Below, piece after piece: positions 1 through 10,035 of a DNA stretch of 64,000 nt. The position numbers were made by a program, and so were the translations under genes. The notes beneath the pieces were generated by a model. That model was not told the origin of the DNA and searched no databases. It was given only the letters and a program-made list of their open reading frames with translations. The DNA comes from Bryobacterales bacterium (GTDB taxonomy: Bacteria; Acidobacteriota; Terriglobia; Bryobacterales; Bryobacteraceae). Positions within the stretch are counted from its first letter, which is position 1. The number at the start of each line of letters is the position of its first letter. Location: NCBI GenBank assembly GCA_016713735.1, contig JADJOP010000037.1, positions 310,001 to 374,000 of the forward strand, read 5' to 3'.

Positions 1-727
1 GCTTGGTGTCCCACTGCGCGCTGGCCGCCAGCGCCTCAATCGCTTTGCGCGCGGCGAACGAGGTCGGCGCGGTCACTCCGGCGAAGTTCTTGTCCTGCGT
101 GAGCGTCACGCCCGCCATCTTTGAGACGGCGCCCGCGTCCACCGCGCGCAGCGTCGCGTTGTACACCGGCGCGCGTAGAATCGCCCCGTACACCATCCCC
201 GGCCGTTTGATGTCGGACGGATACTCGTGCGCCCCGGTGACGATAGCCCGCCCATGTATGTGGCCGTGCGGCGTGCCGAACACATCCCACTCGTCCACCG
301 GCGTCTCCGCCGCTTTCCCCGCCACGGCGACGGCGGCTTTCCTCACCGCGGGAATGGTGGAAGGCGTCGTCCGCGACCCGGCCGTGATCCCATCGTCCGG
401 GCACAGCTCCGTATCGGCCAGCACCACGCGCACCTTCTCGAGCGGCACGCCCAACTCCTCGGCCACCGCCATGGCGATCTGCGTGCGCGAGCCCTGCCCG
501 CACTCCACCTTGCCCGAGTACACCGTCACCGTGCCGTCGGCCGCGCGCTGAATTCGCGCCCCCGGCTTGGTCCCCTGCGCCGGCGCGGGCGAGGCGCTGA
601 GCCAGATGATGAGCCCGGCCACTTCGATGAACTCGCGCCGCCGCACCGGGAAGTCATAGGCCGGCCCTTCGCGCAGCTCCTTGCGGTCGGGCTCCTGCAG
701 AATCGGGTCGTCGAAGCGCTCAGCCAT
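1..727 (-). CDS. Xanthine dehydrogenase-family molybdopterin-binding subunit, N-terminal part
   Basis: The minus frame from the ATG at 727 stays open to the left edge (242 codons), so the gene continues outside the window. It reads as the large, molybdenum-cofactor subunit of a xanthine dehydrogenase/aldehyde oxidase-type hydroxylase. Around residue 30 there is a twin-arginine-like stretch (VRRREFIEVAGLIIWL), suggesting Tat export. Next comes the family-typical segment CGQGSRTQIAMAVAEELGV, then HGRAIVTGAHEYPSDIKRPG and GMVYGAILRAPVYNA, which match the N-terminal domain of the family. The ATG overlaps the stop codon of the upstream iron-sulfur subunit by 8 nt, so the two are translationally coupled. 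The layout (small 2Fe-2S subunit followed by an exported large subunit, no separate FAD subunit beside them) resembles the isoquinoline 1-oxidoreductase-like group. The substrate cannot be read from this part. Confidence 0.85.
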   Translation of the reverse strand, partial: MAERFDDPILQEPDRKELREGPAYDFPVRRREFIEVAGLIIWLSASPAPAQGTKPGARIQRAADGTVTVYSGKVECGQGSRTQIAMAVAEELGVPLEKVRVVLADTELCPDDGITAGSRTTPSTIPAVRKAAVAVAGKAAETPVDEWDVFGTPHGHIHGRAIVTGAHEYPSDIKRPGMVYGAILRAPVYNATLRAVDAGAVSKMAGVTLTQDKNFAGVTAPTSFAARKAIEALAASAQWDTK

Positions 728-1217
728 TTCGCTTGCCTCCCTTCGCCGCCGGCATGCCGAGCGCCGCCGCCATCCGCACCGCCGCCACGATGTTCGTATA
801 CCCGCAACACCGGCAGAGGCTCCCGTTCAGGCTCTCGACAATCTGCGCCTCGGTCGGCCGCGGCGTCTTCTTCAGCAGCGCCGTGGTGCGCAGCACCATC
901 CCCGGCGTGCAATAGCCGCACTGCATCGCCGTCGCATCGAGAAACGCCTGCTGCACCGGATGCAGCTTGCCGCCCGGCGCGGCCAGCCCTTCGATGGTCG
1001 TGATGGCCTTGCCCACCGCCATTCGCACCGGCATCGTGCACGAGGTCACCGGCGCGCCGTCGAGCAACACGGTGCACGCCCGGCACTGCCCCTCGCCGCA
1101 GCCATACTTGGTGCCCGTCAGCGCCAGGTCTTCGCGCAACACGTCCAACAGCGGACGCGAGGGATCGGTGTCCACCGCGCGCGCGCGTCCATTCACTGTG
1201 AGTGTGTATTTGGCCAT
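720..1217 (-). CDS. (2Fe-2S)-binding subunit of molybdenum hydroxylase
   Basis: A 165-residue protein with the full two-cluster signature of the small subunit of xanthine dehydrogenase/aldehyde oxidase-type enzymes. The plant-ferredoxin-type cluster ligands are C40, C45, C48 and C60 (CGEGQCRACTVLLDG). The second, all-alpha domain carries C100, C103, C135 and C137 (QCGYCTPGM, LCRCCGY). It passes electrons from the molybdenum centre of the partner subunit to an acceptor. Length is normal for the family. It is the first gene of the pair and its stop overlaps the start of the molybdopterin subunit. The short C-terminal tail after the second cluster is low-complexity and basic. Confidence 0.93.
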   Translation of the reverse strand: MAKYTLTVNGRARAVDTDPSRPLLDVLREDLALTGTKYGCGEGQCRACTVLLDGAPVTSCTMPVRMAVGKAITTIEGLAAPGGKLHPVQQAFLDATAMQCGYCTPGMVLRTTALLKKTPRPTEAQIVESLNGSLCRCCGYTNIVAAVRMAAALGMPAAKGGKRNG

Positions 1218-1287
1218 TCCGGTGCGCCTCGCTTGACCACGCTATCGCACCCGCCCCGGGGGATCAACCACAGCGTCGCGTGCAGGA

Positions 1288-3045
1288 CTACGCGTGCCCG
1301 CCCGGCCCCAGCGCCGCTTCTTCCACCAGTTCCACGCGAATGCGCGCCCGCTCCTCGTCCAACTGCTCCGGCGTCGCCCCTAACTCGCGCAGGATGCTGT
1401 CGGTCATCGCCAGCGCCACCTCGCCCTCGCCGGCGAACACCTCATCGGCCCCGGCCCGCCGCAGTATGCCCGCCTGCTTCAGGAAGTCCACCCGCGACAC
1501 CACGAACAGCCTGGGATTGATTTGCCGCGCCACGCTGATGCCCACGCTCGCATCGGCCGCCCCGGATGAGCTGATGATCAGGCTCGCCGCCGTGGCCACG
1601 CCCGCCTGCTCCAACACCTCGCGCTGGTTGAAGTCGCCGTACACCGCGCGAATGCCGCGCGCCCGCAGCGCCTTGTGCGTGTCGATGTTCATCTCGATGA
1701 TGGTCGGCTCAATGCCGCGCTCGCTCAGCAGCCGCGTCACAATGCGCCCGATCGGCCCGTAGCCGACAATCACCGCGCGGTGCGATGAGCGGCTGCCGCC
1801 CTCCTCCTCGCGCTCCTCGGCCAACCCGCTGGCCGCCCGCCGGTTCAGCAACCGCCACAACCACACGCGCCGCTCGAGCGCCGCCTCCATCGGAGTCACC
1901 AGCCGGCACAGCATCGGATTGACAAGGATCGACACGATCGCCGCCGCCACCAGCGGATTCATCGCCTCCTTCGGCAGCGCCCCCACCTCCGTTCCCAGGT
2001 TCGCCAGCAGGAAGGAAAATTCGCCGATCTGCGCCAGCGCGATGGCCACGCCCAACCCGATGCGCGAGCTGTAGCCCAGCGCAGCCACGATCACCATCGT
2101 CGCCAGCGGTTTGCCGATCATCACAATCGCCAGCGTGGCCACAATCAGCAGCGGCGCTTCCACCACCTGCCCCGGATCGAACAGCATGCCCACCGAAAGG
2201 AAGAACATCACCGCGAAGGCGTCGCGCATCGGCAGCGCCTCGGCTCCGGCCCGCGCGCTGAACTCCGACTGCCCCACCACCATCCCCGCCAGAAACGCCC
2301 CCAGCGCCATCGACACGCCGAAGAAGTAAGCCGACCCCACCGCCACGCCCATCGCCACGGCCAGCACGCCCAGCGTGAACAGCTCGCGCGAATGTGTCTC
2401 GGCGATCTTGCCCAGCAGCCATGGAATCACCTTCCCCGCCGCAAACAGCGTGAACGCCACAAACAACGCCAGCTTCAACGCCGCCAGCGCGAACGACACC
2501 GGCAGGCTCATCGCCCCGGCCTCATGCGGGCCGAAGATCACCGGCAGCATCACCAGCACGAACACGCTGCGGATGTCCTCCATCACCAGCCAGCCGATGG
2601 CGATGCGTCCCGTCGGGCTCCGCAACTGCCCGGTGTCGGCGAGAACGCGCGTCAACACCACCGTGCTCGCCACCGACAGCGCCAGCCCGAACACGATCCC
2701 CGGCGTCCAATCCCAACCAAAGAGGTGCAGCACCACCGCCCCCAGCAGCGTCGCCACCGTGCCCTGCCCCACCGCGCCGCCAATGGCCACCACCTTCACG
2801 GCCATCAGATCTTTCAAATGGAAATGCAGACCCACGCCGAACATGAGCAGAATCACGCCCACCTCGGCCAGTTGGTCAGCCAGCCCTTTATCGGCCACAA
2901 AGCCCGGCGTGTGCGGACCCACCAATATGCCCGCCAGCAGGTAGCCCACAATCGGCGACCACCCCAGCCGGTGCGTCGCATACCCAAACGTCACCGCCGC
3001 CAGAAAACCGGCCGCCAGCGTGAACAGTAAGTCGAGGTTATGCAT
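1288..3045 (-). CDS. Kef-type monovalent cation:proton antiporter (CPA2, YbaL-like)
   Basis: A 585-residue membrane protein. The first about 390 residues are a run of hydrophobic helices with the CPA2 antiporter features (GYLLAGILVGPHTPGF, MFGVGLHFHLKDLM, FFLSVGMLFDP). After a polar linker the C-terminal part is a TrkA-N/RCK nucleotide-binding domain with the GxGxxG loop in VIVGYGPIGR and a following acidic residue in IIEMN. The architecture is that of YbaL/KefB-like potassium or sodium/proton antiporters gated by NAD(H) or by a ligand. I chose the ATG at 3045 (MHNLDLLF), which begins directly before the first membrane helix. The longer possible N-terminus to 3183 is basic, lacks a membrane helix and reaches close to the divergent ileS gene. 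It stands alone on the minus strand. Confidence 0.9.
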   Translation of the reverse strand: MHNLDLLFTLAAGFLAAVTFGYATHRLGWSPIVGYLLAGILVGPHTPGFVADKGLADQLAEVGVILLMFGVGLHFHLKDLMAVKVVAIGGAVGQGTVATLLGAVVLHLFGWDWTPGIVFGLALSVASTVVLTRVLADTGQLRSPTGRIAIGWLVMEDIRSVFVLVMLPVIFGPHEAGAMSLPVSFALAALKLALFVAFTLFAAGKVIPWLLGKIAETHSRELFTLGVLAVAMGVAVGSAYFFGVSMALGAFLAGMVVGQSEFSARAGAEALPMRDAFAVMFFLSVGMLFDPGQVVEAPLLIVATLAIVMIGKPLATMVIVAALGYSSRIGLGVAIALAQIGEFSFLLANLGTEVGALPKEAMNPLVAAAIVSILVNPMLCRLVTPMEAALERRVWLWRLLNRRAASGLAEEREEEGGSRSSHRAVIVGYGPIGRIVTRLLSERGIEPTIIEMNIDTHKALRARGIRAVYGDFNQREVLEQAGVATAASLIISSSGAADASVGISVARQINPRLFVVSRVDFLKQAGILRRAGADEVFAGEGEVALAMTDSILRELGATPEQLDEERARIRVELVEEAALGPGGHA

Positions 3046-3218
3046 CGTGGTCGGAAGCGGCGCGCGCGGGCGTCGCAAGCAGCAGGAGTCCCCACCCCAC
3101 ACACCAGCGGCGCAATCTTTGATCGTATCAACTTCCACCGCCCCGACTCGCCGTTTCCCATCCGCTACCATAGAAGAATCCACTCCTTTCCCCGGCCCGC
3201 GCCGGGTGAGCGAACCCC

Positions 3219-6041
3219 ATGGACCTTTCCACCGTCGACCTGAAAAAGACCGTCAACCTGCCGCAAACCGGCTTCCCCATGAAGGCCAACCTGCCGCAGG
3301 CCGAACCCAAAGCCCTCGAGCGCTGGAACGCGATCGACCTCTACGGCCAGATCCGCCGCGTCCGCGCCGGGCGCACGCGCTACGTCCTCCACGACGGCCC
3401 GCCCTACGCCAACGGCAACATCCACCTCGGCCACGCCTTCAACAAAATCCTCAAGGACTTCGTCGTCAAGTCGAAATCCATGGCCGGCTTTGACTCGCCC
3501 TACGTCCCCGGCTGGGATTGCCACGGCCTGCCCATCGAAATCAAGGTCGACAACGAACTCGGCAAGAAGAAAGCCACGATGTCGATCGTCGAGATCCGCC
3601 AGGAGTGCCGCAAATACGCCGAAAAGTACGTCGCCCTGCAGATGAAGGACTTCATCCGCCTCGGCGTGCTCGGCGATTGGAGCCATGCCTACCGCACGAT
3701 GGAAGCCAAATACCAGGCCGCCATCGCCCGCGCCTTCGTCGATTTCCTCGACCGCGGCTACATCTACAAAGGCCTGAAGCCCGTCAACTGGTGCATGCGC
3801 TGCCGCACGGCGCTGGCCGAAGCCGAGGTGGAATACGAGAACCACCAGTCGCCCTCCATCTGGGTCCGCTTCGCCCTCACCTCCGACCCCGCCGCCCTCG
3901 ACCCGGCCCTGGCCGGCCGCACCGTCTACGGCGTCATCTGGACCACCACGCCCTGGACCATCCCGGCCAACCTCGCCATCGCCTATCACCCCAAGTTCGA
4001 ATACTCGGCCGTCGAGGTGAATGGCGACGTCTACATCGTCGCTACGGAACTGCTGGCCGCCACCGCCAGCGCCGTCGGCTGGGCCGAGCCCAAGGAACTG
4101 GCCCGCCTCCAGGGCGCGCGCCTCGAAGGCGCCGTCTTCCGCCATCCCTTCCTCGCACGCGACTCCAAGGGCATCCTCGGCGATCACGTCACGCTCGAAG
4201 CCGGCACCGGCGCCGTCCACACCGCCCCCGGCCACGGTCACGAAGACTACGTCGTCGGCCTCGACTACGGCCTCCCCGTCTACTGCCCCGTCGATCCCGG
4301 CGGGCGTCTCTTCCAGGCCGGTGGCGTCGAAGGCGACCTGCCTGACGAACTCCTCGGCAAGTCCGTATGGGAAGCCAACCCGCTCGTCATCGACATCCTC
4401 GCCCGCCACGGCGCGCTGCTCGGCCAGAAGATGATCGATCACAGCTACCCCCACTGCTGGCGCTGCCACAAACCGACCATCTTCCGCGGCACCGAGCAGT
4501 GGTTCATCAAGATGGACCACGACGGCTTCCGCGGCCGTGCACTGGAAGCCATCCGCGCCATCAAGTGGCTCCCCACCTGGGGTGAAGACCGCATCGGCAA
4601 CATGGTCTCCTCGCGCCCCGATTGGTGCATCTCGCGCCAGCGCGTGTGGGGCGTGCCCATCGTCGCCTTCACCTGCGCCGATTGCGGCGAGAAGCTCACC
4701 GACCCCAAGGTGCTCCACAAGGTGGTCGACCTCTTTGAGGAACACACCGCCGACGTCTGGTATGCCCGCGAAGCGAACGACCTCGTTCCCGCCGGCACGA
4801 AGTGCGCCAAGTGCGGCAGCGGCCAGTTCACCAAGGAAAACGACATCCTCGACGTCTGGTTCGACTCCGGTTCCAGCCACCTCGCCGTGCTCAATGAGAA
4901 CTACGGCCTGGAATGGCCGAGCGACTTCTACCTCGAAGGCGGCGACCAGTACCGCGGCTGGTTCCAAAGCTCGCTCCTCATCGGCGTCGGCCTCAAGGGT
5001 TCGGCCCCCTACCGCGGCGCGGCCACCAGCGGCTGGACGCTCGACGGCGAAGGCCGCGCCATGTCGAAGTCCCTCGGCAATACCATCGAGCCGCAGGAGA
5101 TCATCAACAAGTACGGCGCCGAAGTGCTGCGCCTTTGGGTCTCCAGCGTCGAGTTCTGGGTCGATGTCCGCCTCACCGACACCGTGCTCACGCGCTTGAC
5201 CGAGGCCTACCGCAAGCTGCGCAACACGTTTCGCTACGCCCTCGGCAACCTCAACGATTTCGACCCCGTCGCCGACGCCGTGCCCGCCTCCGAGATGCTC
5301 GGCATCGACCAGTGGATCCTCACCCGCACCGATGCGCTCGTCGAACAGTGCCGCAAACACTATGACGACTTCGCCTTCCACCGCGTCTACCAGGCCCTCT
5401 ACAACTTCGCCACCGTCGACCTGAGCTCCCTCTACTTCGACATCCTGAAGGACCGCCTCTACACGACGGCCCCCCGCTCGCGCGCCCGCCGCAGCGCGCA
5501 AACCGCCCTCTACCGCATCCAGCACGCCCTCATGCGCCTGCTCGCCCCGTTGCTCAGCTTCACCAGCGATGAGGCCTGGGGTTACATGCGCCGGCTGCCC
5601 GGCGACCCCGACAGCGTCCACATGGCCGAGTTCCCCAACGTGGGCGACGTCACCGCCGGGCTCGATGAGAAGGGCCGCGCCCTCACCGCTCAATATGAAC
5701 GCCTCATGGCCGTGCGCGAAACCGTGTTGAAGTCGCTCGAAATCGCCCGCGCCGACAAGTTCATCAAGGCGAGCCTGGAAGCCAAGGTGGTGCTCCGCGC
5801 CGGCTCTGAACTGCTGCCGCTGCTCGAAGAGTTTGAAGCCGAGCTGCCCTCGCTCTTCATCACCTCGCAGGTCGATTTGCTCGGCCACTCCGAAGCCGAA
5901 CTCTCCGTGGAGGTCCACAAGGCAGAAGGCGTCAAGTGCGAGCGCTGCTGGAAGTACACCCTGGATGTCGGCGCTCACCCTGAGCTGCCCACCGTCTGCG
6001 GCAACTGCGCGCAAGCCGTCGAGGAGGGCTGGGGCGGTTGA
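3219..6041 (+). CDS. ileS: Isoleucyl-tRNA synthetase
   Basis: A 940-residue class I aminoacyl-tRNA synthetase that charges tRNA-Ile. The HIGH signature is HLGH at residues 69-72, and the KMSKS loop is AMSKS near residues 614-618. The editing (CP1) domain is present with WTTTPWTIPANLAI and the conserved TAPGHGHEDY. The C-terminus carries the zinc-ribbon cysteines of bacterial-type IleRS (CERCWKY and VCGNCAQ), so this is the short, zinc-containing bacterial form. Length is normal. The gene overlaps lspA by 4 nt (TTGA), as in the common ileS-lspA arrangement. A very long open frame on the opposite strand (3165-6056) is an artefact of its codon bias. Confidence 0.98.
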   Translation: MDLSTVDLKKTVNLPQTGFPMKANLPQAEPKALERWNAIDLYGQIRRVRAGRTRYVLHDGPPYANGNIHLGHAFNKILKDFVVKSKSMAGFDSPYVPGWDCHGLPIEIKVDNELGKKKATMSIVEIRQECRKYAEKYVALQMKDFIRLGVLGDWSHAYRTMEAKYQAAIARAFVDFLDRGYIYKGLKPVNWCMRCRTALAEAEVEYENHQSPSIWVRFALTSDPAALDPALAGRTVYGVIWTTTPWTIPANLAIAYHPKFEYSAVEVNGDVYIVATELLAATASAVGWAEPKELARLQGARLEGAVFRHPFLARDSKGILGDHVTLEAGTGAVHTAPGHGHEDYVVGLDYGLPVYCPVDPGGRLFQAGGVEGDLPDELLGKSVWEANPLVIDILARHGALLGQKMIDHSYPHCWRCHKPTIFRGTEQWFIKMDHDGFRGRALEAIRAIKWLPTWGEDRIGNMVSSRPDWCISRQRVWGVPIVAFTCADCGEKLTDPKVLHKVVDLFEEHTADVWYAREANDLVPAGTKCAKCGSGQFTKENDILDVWFDSGSSHLAVLNENYGLEWPSDFYLEGGDQYRGWFQSSLLIGVGLKGSAPYRGAATSGWTLDGEGRAMSKSLGNTIEPQEIINKYGAEVLRLWVSSVEFWVDVRLTDTVLTRLTEAYRKLRNTFRYALGNLNDFDPVADAVPASEMLGIDQWILTRTDALVEQCRKHYDDFAFHRVYQALYNFATVDLSSLYFDILKDRLYTTAPRSRARRSAQTALYRIQHALMRLLAPLLSFTSDEAWGYMRRLPGDPDSVHMAEFPNVGDVTAGLDEKGRALTAQYERLMAVRETVLKSLEIARADKFIKASLEAKVVLRAGSELLPLLEEFEAELPSLFITSQVDLLGHSEAELSVEVHKAEGVKCERCWKYTLDVGAHPELPTVCGNCAQAVEEGWGG

Positions 6042-6553
6042 GTTCCTCACCAGCAAGCGCCAGCCGCTATTTCGGCCCGCTCGCTACGCTGGCCGTCGTC
6101 GCCGCCGACCGGGTGACCAAACTGTGGGTCGAGTCGTCGCTCGAATTGTGGAGCGCCCACCCGGTCATCCCCGGCTTCTTTGATCTGGTCCATTCGCAGA
6201 ACCGCGGCATGGCCTTCGGCTTGATGAACGACGGCGCCAACTCCACCACGCGCTGGCTGCTGATCGCCGTCTCCATCGCCCTGCTCGGCTTCCTCGTCCA
6301 ACTCACCGTGCGTGCCTGGCGCGACGCCCACCAGGCCGTCCCCATGCCCCTCTTCCTGATCCTCGGCGGCGCCATCGGCAACCTCTGGGACCGCATCCAG
6401 CAAGGCTACGTCGTCGACTTCCTCGACTTCTCCCTCGCCGGCTGGCACTGGCCCGCCTTCAACATCGCCGACTCGGCCATCACCACCGGCGCCCTCTGGC
6501 TCATCTGGCAGATGTGGCGCCCCCAACAAGCTCCGGCGGGAAAGCAGGCCTGA
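6038..6553 (+). CDS. lspA: Lipoprotein signal peptidase (signal peptidase II)
   Basis: A 171-residue inner-membrane aspartic protease that removes the signal peptide from prolipoproteins after Lgt has modified the lipobox cysteine. The diagnostic motifs are all visible: DRVTK in the first helix, GAIGNLWDRIQQGYVVDF with catalytic Asp127, and FNIADSAI with catalytic Asp145. Four membrane segments fit the family. It starts with TTG at 6038, where TTGA overlaps the ileS stop, so translation is probably coupled. The first ten or so residues are poorly conserved, and a later start would be possible. lgt follows two nucleotides after its stop, giving a compact ileS-lspA-lgt unit. Confidence 0.96.
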   Translation: MSSSPASASRYFGPLATLAVVAADRVTKLWVESSLELWSAHPVIPGFFDLVHSQNRGMAFGLMNDGANSTTRWLLIAVSIALLGFLVQLTVRAWRDAHQAVPMPLFLILGGAIGNLWDRIQQGYVVDFLDFSLAGWHWPAFNIADSAITTGALWLIWQMWRPQQAPAGKQA

Positions 6554-6555
6554 CC

Positions 6556-7386
6556 GTGTTCCCCAAAATCTTCTCGCTCCCCTCCGGTTTCTTCCTGCCC
6601 ACCTACGGCGTCCTGGTGGCCGCCGCCTTCCTCGCCGCCATCGCCGTCACCGCGCGCCTGGCCCGCCGCGCCGGCCTCAACTCGGACGACGTCACCGGGC
6701 TCGGCATCAACGCCGCCCTGGCCGGCCTCATCGGCGCCAAGCTGTGGATGGTGGTCCAAAACCTCCCGCACTATCTCCGCCAGCCAGCCGAGCTCTTTAC
6801 CCTCTCCACGCTCCAAAGCGGCGGCGTCTTCTTTGGCGGCCTCCTCGGCGCGGTCGCCGTCACCTGGTGGACCATCCGCTCCAAAAAACTCCCCGTCCGC
6901 CCCACGCTCGACGCCTTCGCCCCCGGCATCGCCCTCGGCCACGCCATTGGCCGCCTCGGCTGCTTTGCCGCCGGCTGCTGCTGGGGCCAGACGTGCGACC
7001 GTTCCTGGGCCGTCACCTTCCACAACCGCGACGCCGGCGAGCTCACCGGCGTCCCCCTCGACATCCCCCTCCACCCCACGCAGCTCTATGAGGTGGCCAG
7101 CCAGCTCGTGCTCTTTGCCCTGCTCTGGGCGCTCTATAACCGCCGCATGGCCGGACGCCTCGCCCCCGGCCAGGTCTTCGCCGTTTACCTCGCCGGCACC
7201 TCCGCCGCCCGCTTCGTGGTCGACTTCTTCCGCGCCCACGACGCCGCGCCTCCCTTCGGTGGACCGCTCTCCATCGCCCAGTGGGTGAGCCTCGGCCTGG
7301 CCGCCGCCGGCCTCTTCCTCTTCCGGTGTTCGCCTGTGCCGGCGGCATCAGGAAATACACCTAACCCACCTGCGATTCGTACCTAG
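6556..7386 (+). CDS. lgt: Prolipoprotein diacylglyceryl transferase
   Basis: A 276-residue polytopic membrane enzyme that attaches diacylglycerol from phosphatidylglycerol to the lipobox cysteine, the first step of lipoprotein maturation. Family features are FLPTYGVLVAAAFLAAI near the N-terminus, GGVFFGGLLGA, the signature region GHAIGRLGCFAAGCCWG, HPTQLYE, and RFVVDFFRAHD near the end. The signature is the cysteine-rich variant (GRxGCFxxGCCWG) found in many Acidobacteriota and Deltaproteobacteria instead of the E. coli GRIGNFIN form. I chose the GTG at 6556, two nucleotides after the lspA stop; the in-frame ATG at 6514 would sit inside lspA. With lspA upstream, both lipoprotein-processing steps are encoded together. 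Confidence 0.92.
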   Translation: MFPKIFSLPSGFFLPTYGVLVAAAFLAAIAVTARLARRAGLNSDDVTGLGINAALAGLIGAKLWMVVQNLPHYLRQPAELFTLSTLQSGGVFFGGLLGAVAVTWWTIRSKKLPVRPTLDAFAPGIALGHAIGRLGCFAAGCCWGQTCDRSWAVTFHNRDAGELTGVPLDIPLHPTQLYEVASQLVLFALLWALYNRRMAGRLAPGQVFAVYLAGTSAARFVVDFFRAHDAAPPFGGPLSIAQWVSLGLAAAGLFLFRCSPVPAASGNTPNPPAIRT

Positions 7387-7558
7387 CTCGGCACAGGTTT
7401 CTGAGGTAAACCGAACCCCCGGTTCAGGCGTTCCCGAACTCACGCTGCGGTATCTTCCCTGCCCTCTCCAGAACGTATCGTCGATGGGTTTCTCCGCCCG
7501 CCGTCCGTAGAATCAATTTACGGAGTAAAGAAGCGTCACCCGACTCCGCCATCGACCC
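7387..7558. other. Intergenic region after lgt
   Basis: Holds a small inverted repeat (GAACC-CCC-GGTTC, around 7413-7426) that could form a weak hairpin but lacks a T run. No clear promoter was seen for the following gene. Confidence 0.4.
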
Positions 7559-9995
7559 ATGCCCGAGAACGCCGAACAACACGGAAACGACGGTTGCTGC
7601 AGGCACTGCGGAGCCCGCCTGAGCCTGGTGAAGCGCATGTCGCGCCAGGAGTTCTGCAGCGCTGAACACCGCGAGGAATATCTCCGTTCCCACGGCGATG
7701 CCGCCCTCGGCCGTCTGCAGGAGACCTCCCGCCCGCGTCCCAGCTCCGTGCAGGGACTCGGCCTCTCGCGCCCGGCCACCGATCCTGGCCCGATCAAGCC
7801 CACCGGCTCCATTCCTGGGGATTTCCGCCGCCGCGTCACCCCCGCCGCGCCCGGTTCCGCAGCCTCCGCCCCAGGCCGCGGTTCCACCCCAGGCCGCGGC
7901 GCCGCCCCAGGTCCGCCGCGATGAGCCGACGATTCTCTCCGCGGCCCGCCCGGCCGCCCCGTCCGAACCAGTTGCGCCTACGGCAGCCAAGACGCCTCCC
8001 CCCAACTTCCGCACCGCCAAAGGCGCCGCGCCGCCCGCCGCCGCTGCCCCGCCGGCCACCACCATGGCCCTGGCCCGCACCAAGCCGCGCCCGGCCTCTT
8101 CCAGCAAATCGGCCCCGCTCGATCCGGCTCTCGGCCGGCTCATGGAATCCAACACGCCGCAGCAGCCTCCGGTGGCCCGCGCCCCGATGCGCTTCTCGCC
8201 CGGCCGCATGGCCCCGCCGCCGGAAGTGGAAGCGCCCGTCGTGCGCACCGCGCCGCCGCCCCAGCAGCCCACCGAGCCTCCGCCCCAGCCGGCCGCCTTC
8301 CCCGCCCCCGCCGCCTTCTCGGCCGAGCCGCGCAAAGGGCCCGCCGCCGAACCGGCCCCCATCGAATCCAACGAACCGGTTGTCGAAGCCATCACCGTCG
8401 AGCGCCGCGGCGCACGCCCCCCGGCTTCCTTTGTCACCACCGGCCAGTGCGCCTACGGCTCGCGCTCCCCGCTGCATTGCGACAGCTATGCGTGGGAGTC
8501 CGTCCTCCTCACCCCCACCGCGCTGCCCGCCCCGGTCCTCTTTGAGGAAACCATCGGCATGCTCAAGATCGACGGCGAGCGCATTCCCGGCACCGTCGAC
8601 CAGGTCCGCCCCATCGCCGGCGACCTGATGACCATCCTCGTCGTCCGCGCCACGCCCGCCCTGCTACCCGGCATCATGGAGTTCCCGGCCAGCGCCCGCG
8701 TCGAGCCAAACGACTGGCAGGCCTTCGCCGAATACGTCCGCCAGCTGCGGCGCGAGCAGGACGGCCCCGACCCGGCCTGGCTCGTCGATCTGCCCGAACT
8801 CACACCCCCGGCCCTGGAAGGCTCGTTCGTCCAGGCGCTCTTCGGGGCTGACCGCTTCTGGCCCAACGCCAAAACCTACATCGTCTACCCGTCGCGCGAA
8901 CTGGTCCGCCGCCCGCTGCTGCAGCACGCCAACCTGCCCGTCGAGCAGGACACCGTGCCGCTGCTGGTGAGCCGCACCTACGAGGCCGCCCACCGCCGTG
9001 TGCTGGCCGAATGGAGCCCCGCCGAAGGCGAAACCTCCATTCCCGCCGCCGGCGCCGTGCCCAATGAGGTCGAGGCCACCCCCGGCGACTCCGCCGTGCA
9101 GGACAGCGCCTCGCAACCCACGGCCATGCAGGCCCCCAGCGTGCTGCCCCAATCCGGGCTCACGCCCACCACGCCGCTGGCGCTGCCCGAACCACTGTCG
9201 GCCCGGCCCACCACGCTCTCCACGCCCAGCACCCCGGCCCCGCCCGCCCACCACACCCCGGCCCTGCCCGGCGCCCCGCGTCCGGCCGCCGCCCACCTGG
9301 CTTCCTCCGGACCCGCCGCCTTCCCCAGCCGCGACTCCCACTCCGCGCCGGTCTTCTCCTATTCACCGGGCGCCCCCTCCGTGCCGCCGTATTTCTCTGA
9401 CCCCGCTGCGTCACCCACAGCGGGCGCCGGCGTCGCCCTGCGCGGCCATTCGACGACCCTGGCCTCGGGCGGCGAGCAGGTCTTCCTGGGTGGCTTTGCC
9501 GGCAGCGTGGTCCTGCCCCGCTTCGGCATGCGGCTGGCCACCTCGGAGAGCCGACCGCTAGTCGTCCTTCATCGCCAGCCGCCCGTGGCCCGCCTGGTGA
9601 GTCTGAACCTGGAACCGGCTGACCGCGACGCCACCCCGGCTCCGGCCCCGCCGCTGGTTCACGACACGATTCAACCGGAGATCCGCCAGGCCCCCAGCGG
9701 ACGCCCCGCCGGCCGGCTGCCCGTCTCGCTGCGCCTGCACACGCTGCTGGCGCTCGACGGCTCCGAGCTCGACGCCCACTCTCCGCTGCGCGCCGCCGAC
9801 GATTGCCAGAACTTCTCCTGGCTCGAGGCGCCCCGTCCGGCGGCCCCTTCGGCCACCCTCACCATTCGCCGCGCCCGCGTGCCCGTGCCGCAGACCGCCG
9901 TCCGGCTCGCCGGGGCCAATCGCGCGGCCGAACTTTTCTTGTCGCCGTCCCCTGTAGAGTTCGCCGCGACGGTCGATCAATGGAGTGCACTGTGA
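7559..9995 (+). CDS. Zinc-finger plus proline-rich protein, interrupted by a frameshift
   Basis: Two overlapping frames together make one plausible protein. The 5' frame (7559-7924) starts with a small zinc-finger-like module (C14-x2-C17 and C33-x3-H37, HCGARLSLVKRM, EFCSAEHREEYL). The 3' frame (open to 9995) supplies a long Ala/Pro-rich linker and a C-terminal part with some folded character. Reading continues naturally (RRRVTPP then RPVPQPPPQ) if one C is removed from the C5 run at 7839-7843, so a one-base insertion is the simplest explanation. I do not recognise the C-terminal domains. The TPR gene follows about 40 nt downstream in the same direction, so they may act together. The zinc module could bind nucleic acid or protein; function unknown. 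Confidence 0.6.
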
Positions 9996-10015
9996 TGGCG
10001 GCAAGGGCCAGCGCG

Positions 10016-10022
10016 AAAGGAG
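10016..10022 (+). promoter_or_regulatory. Ribosome binding site deciding the TPR gene start
   Basis: AAAGGAG lies 13 nt before the ATG at 10036. It favours that start over the in-frame GTG at 9985, which would overlap the previous gene and add residues with no family character. Confidence 0.5.
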
Positions 10023-10035
10023 TCAGGCTTCGGTC

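Noticed and set aside
3165..6056. 963-codon open frame on the minus strand
   Set aside because: Antisense to ileS; low-complexity Val/Asp/Gly/Ala-rich product from the codon bias of the real gene.
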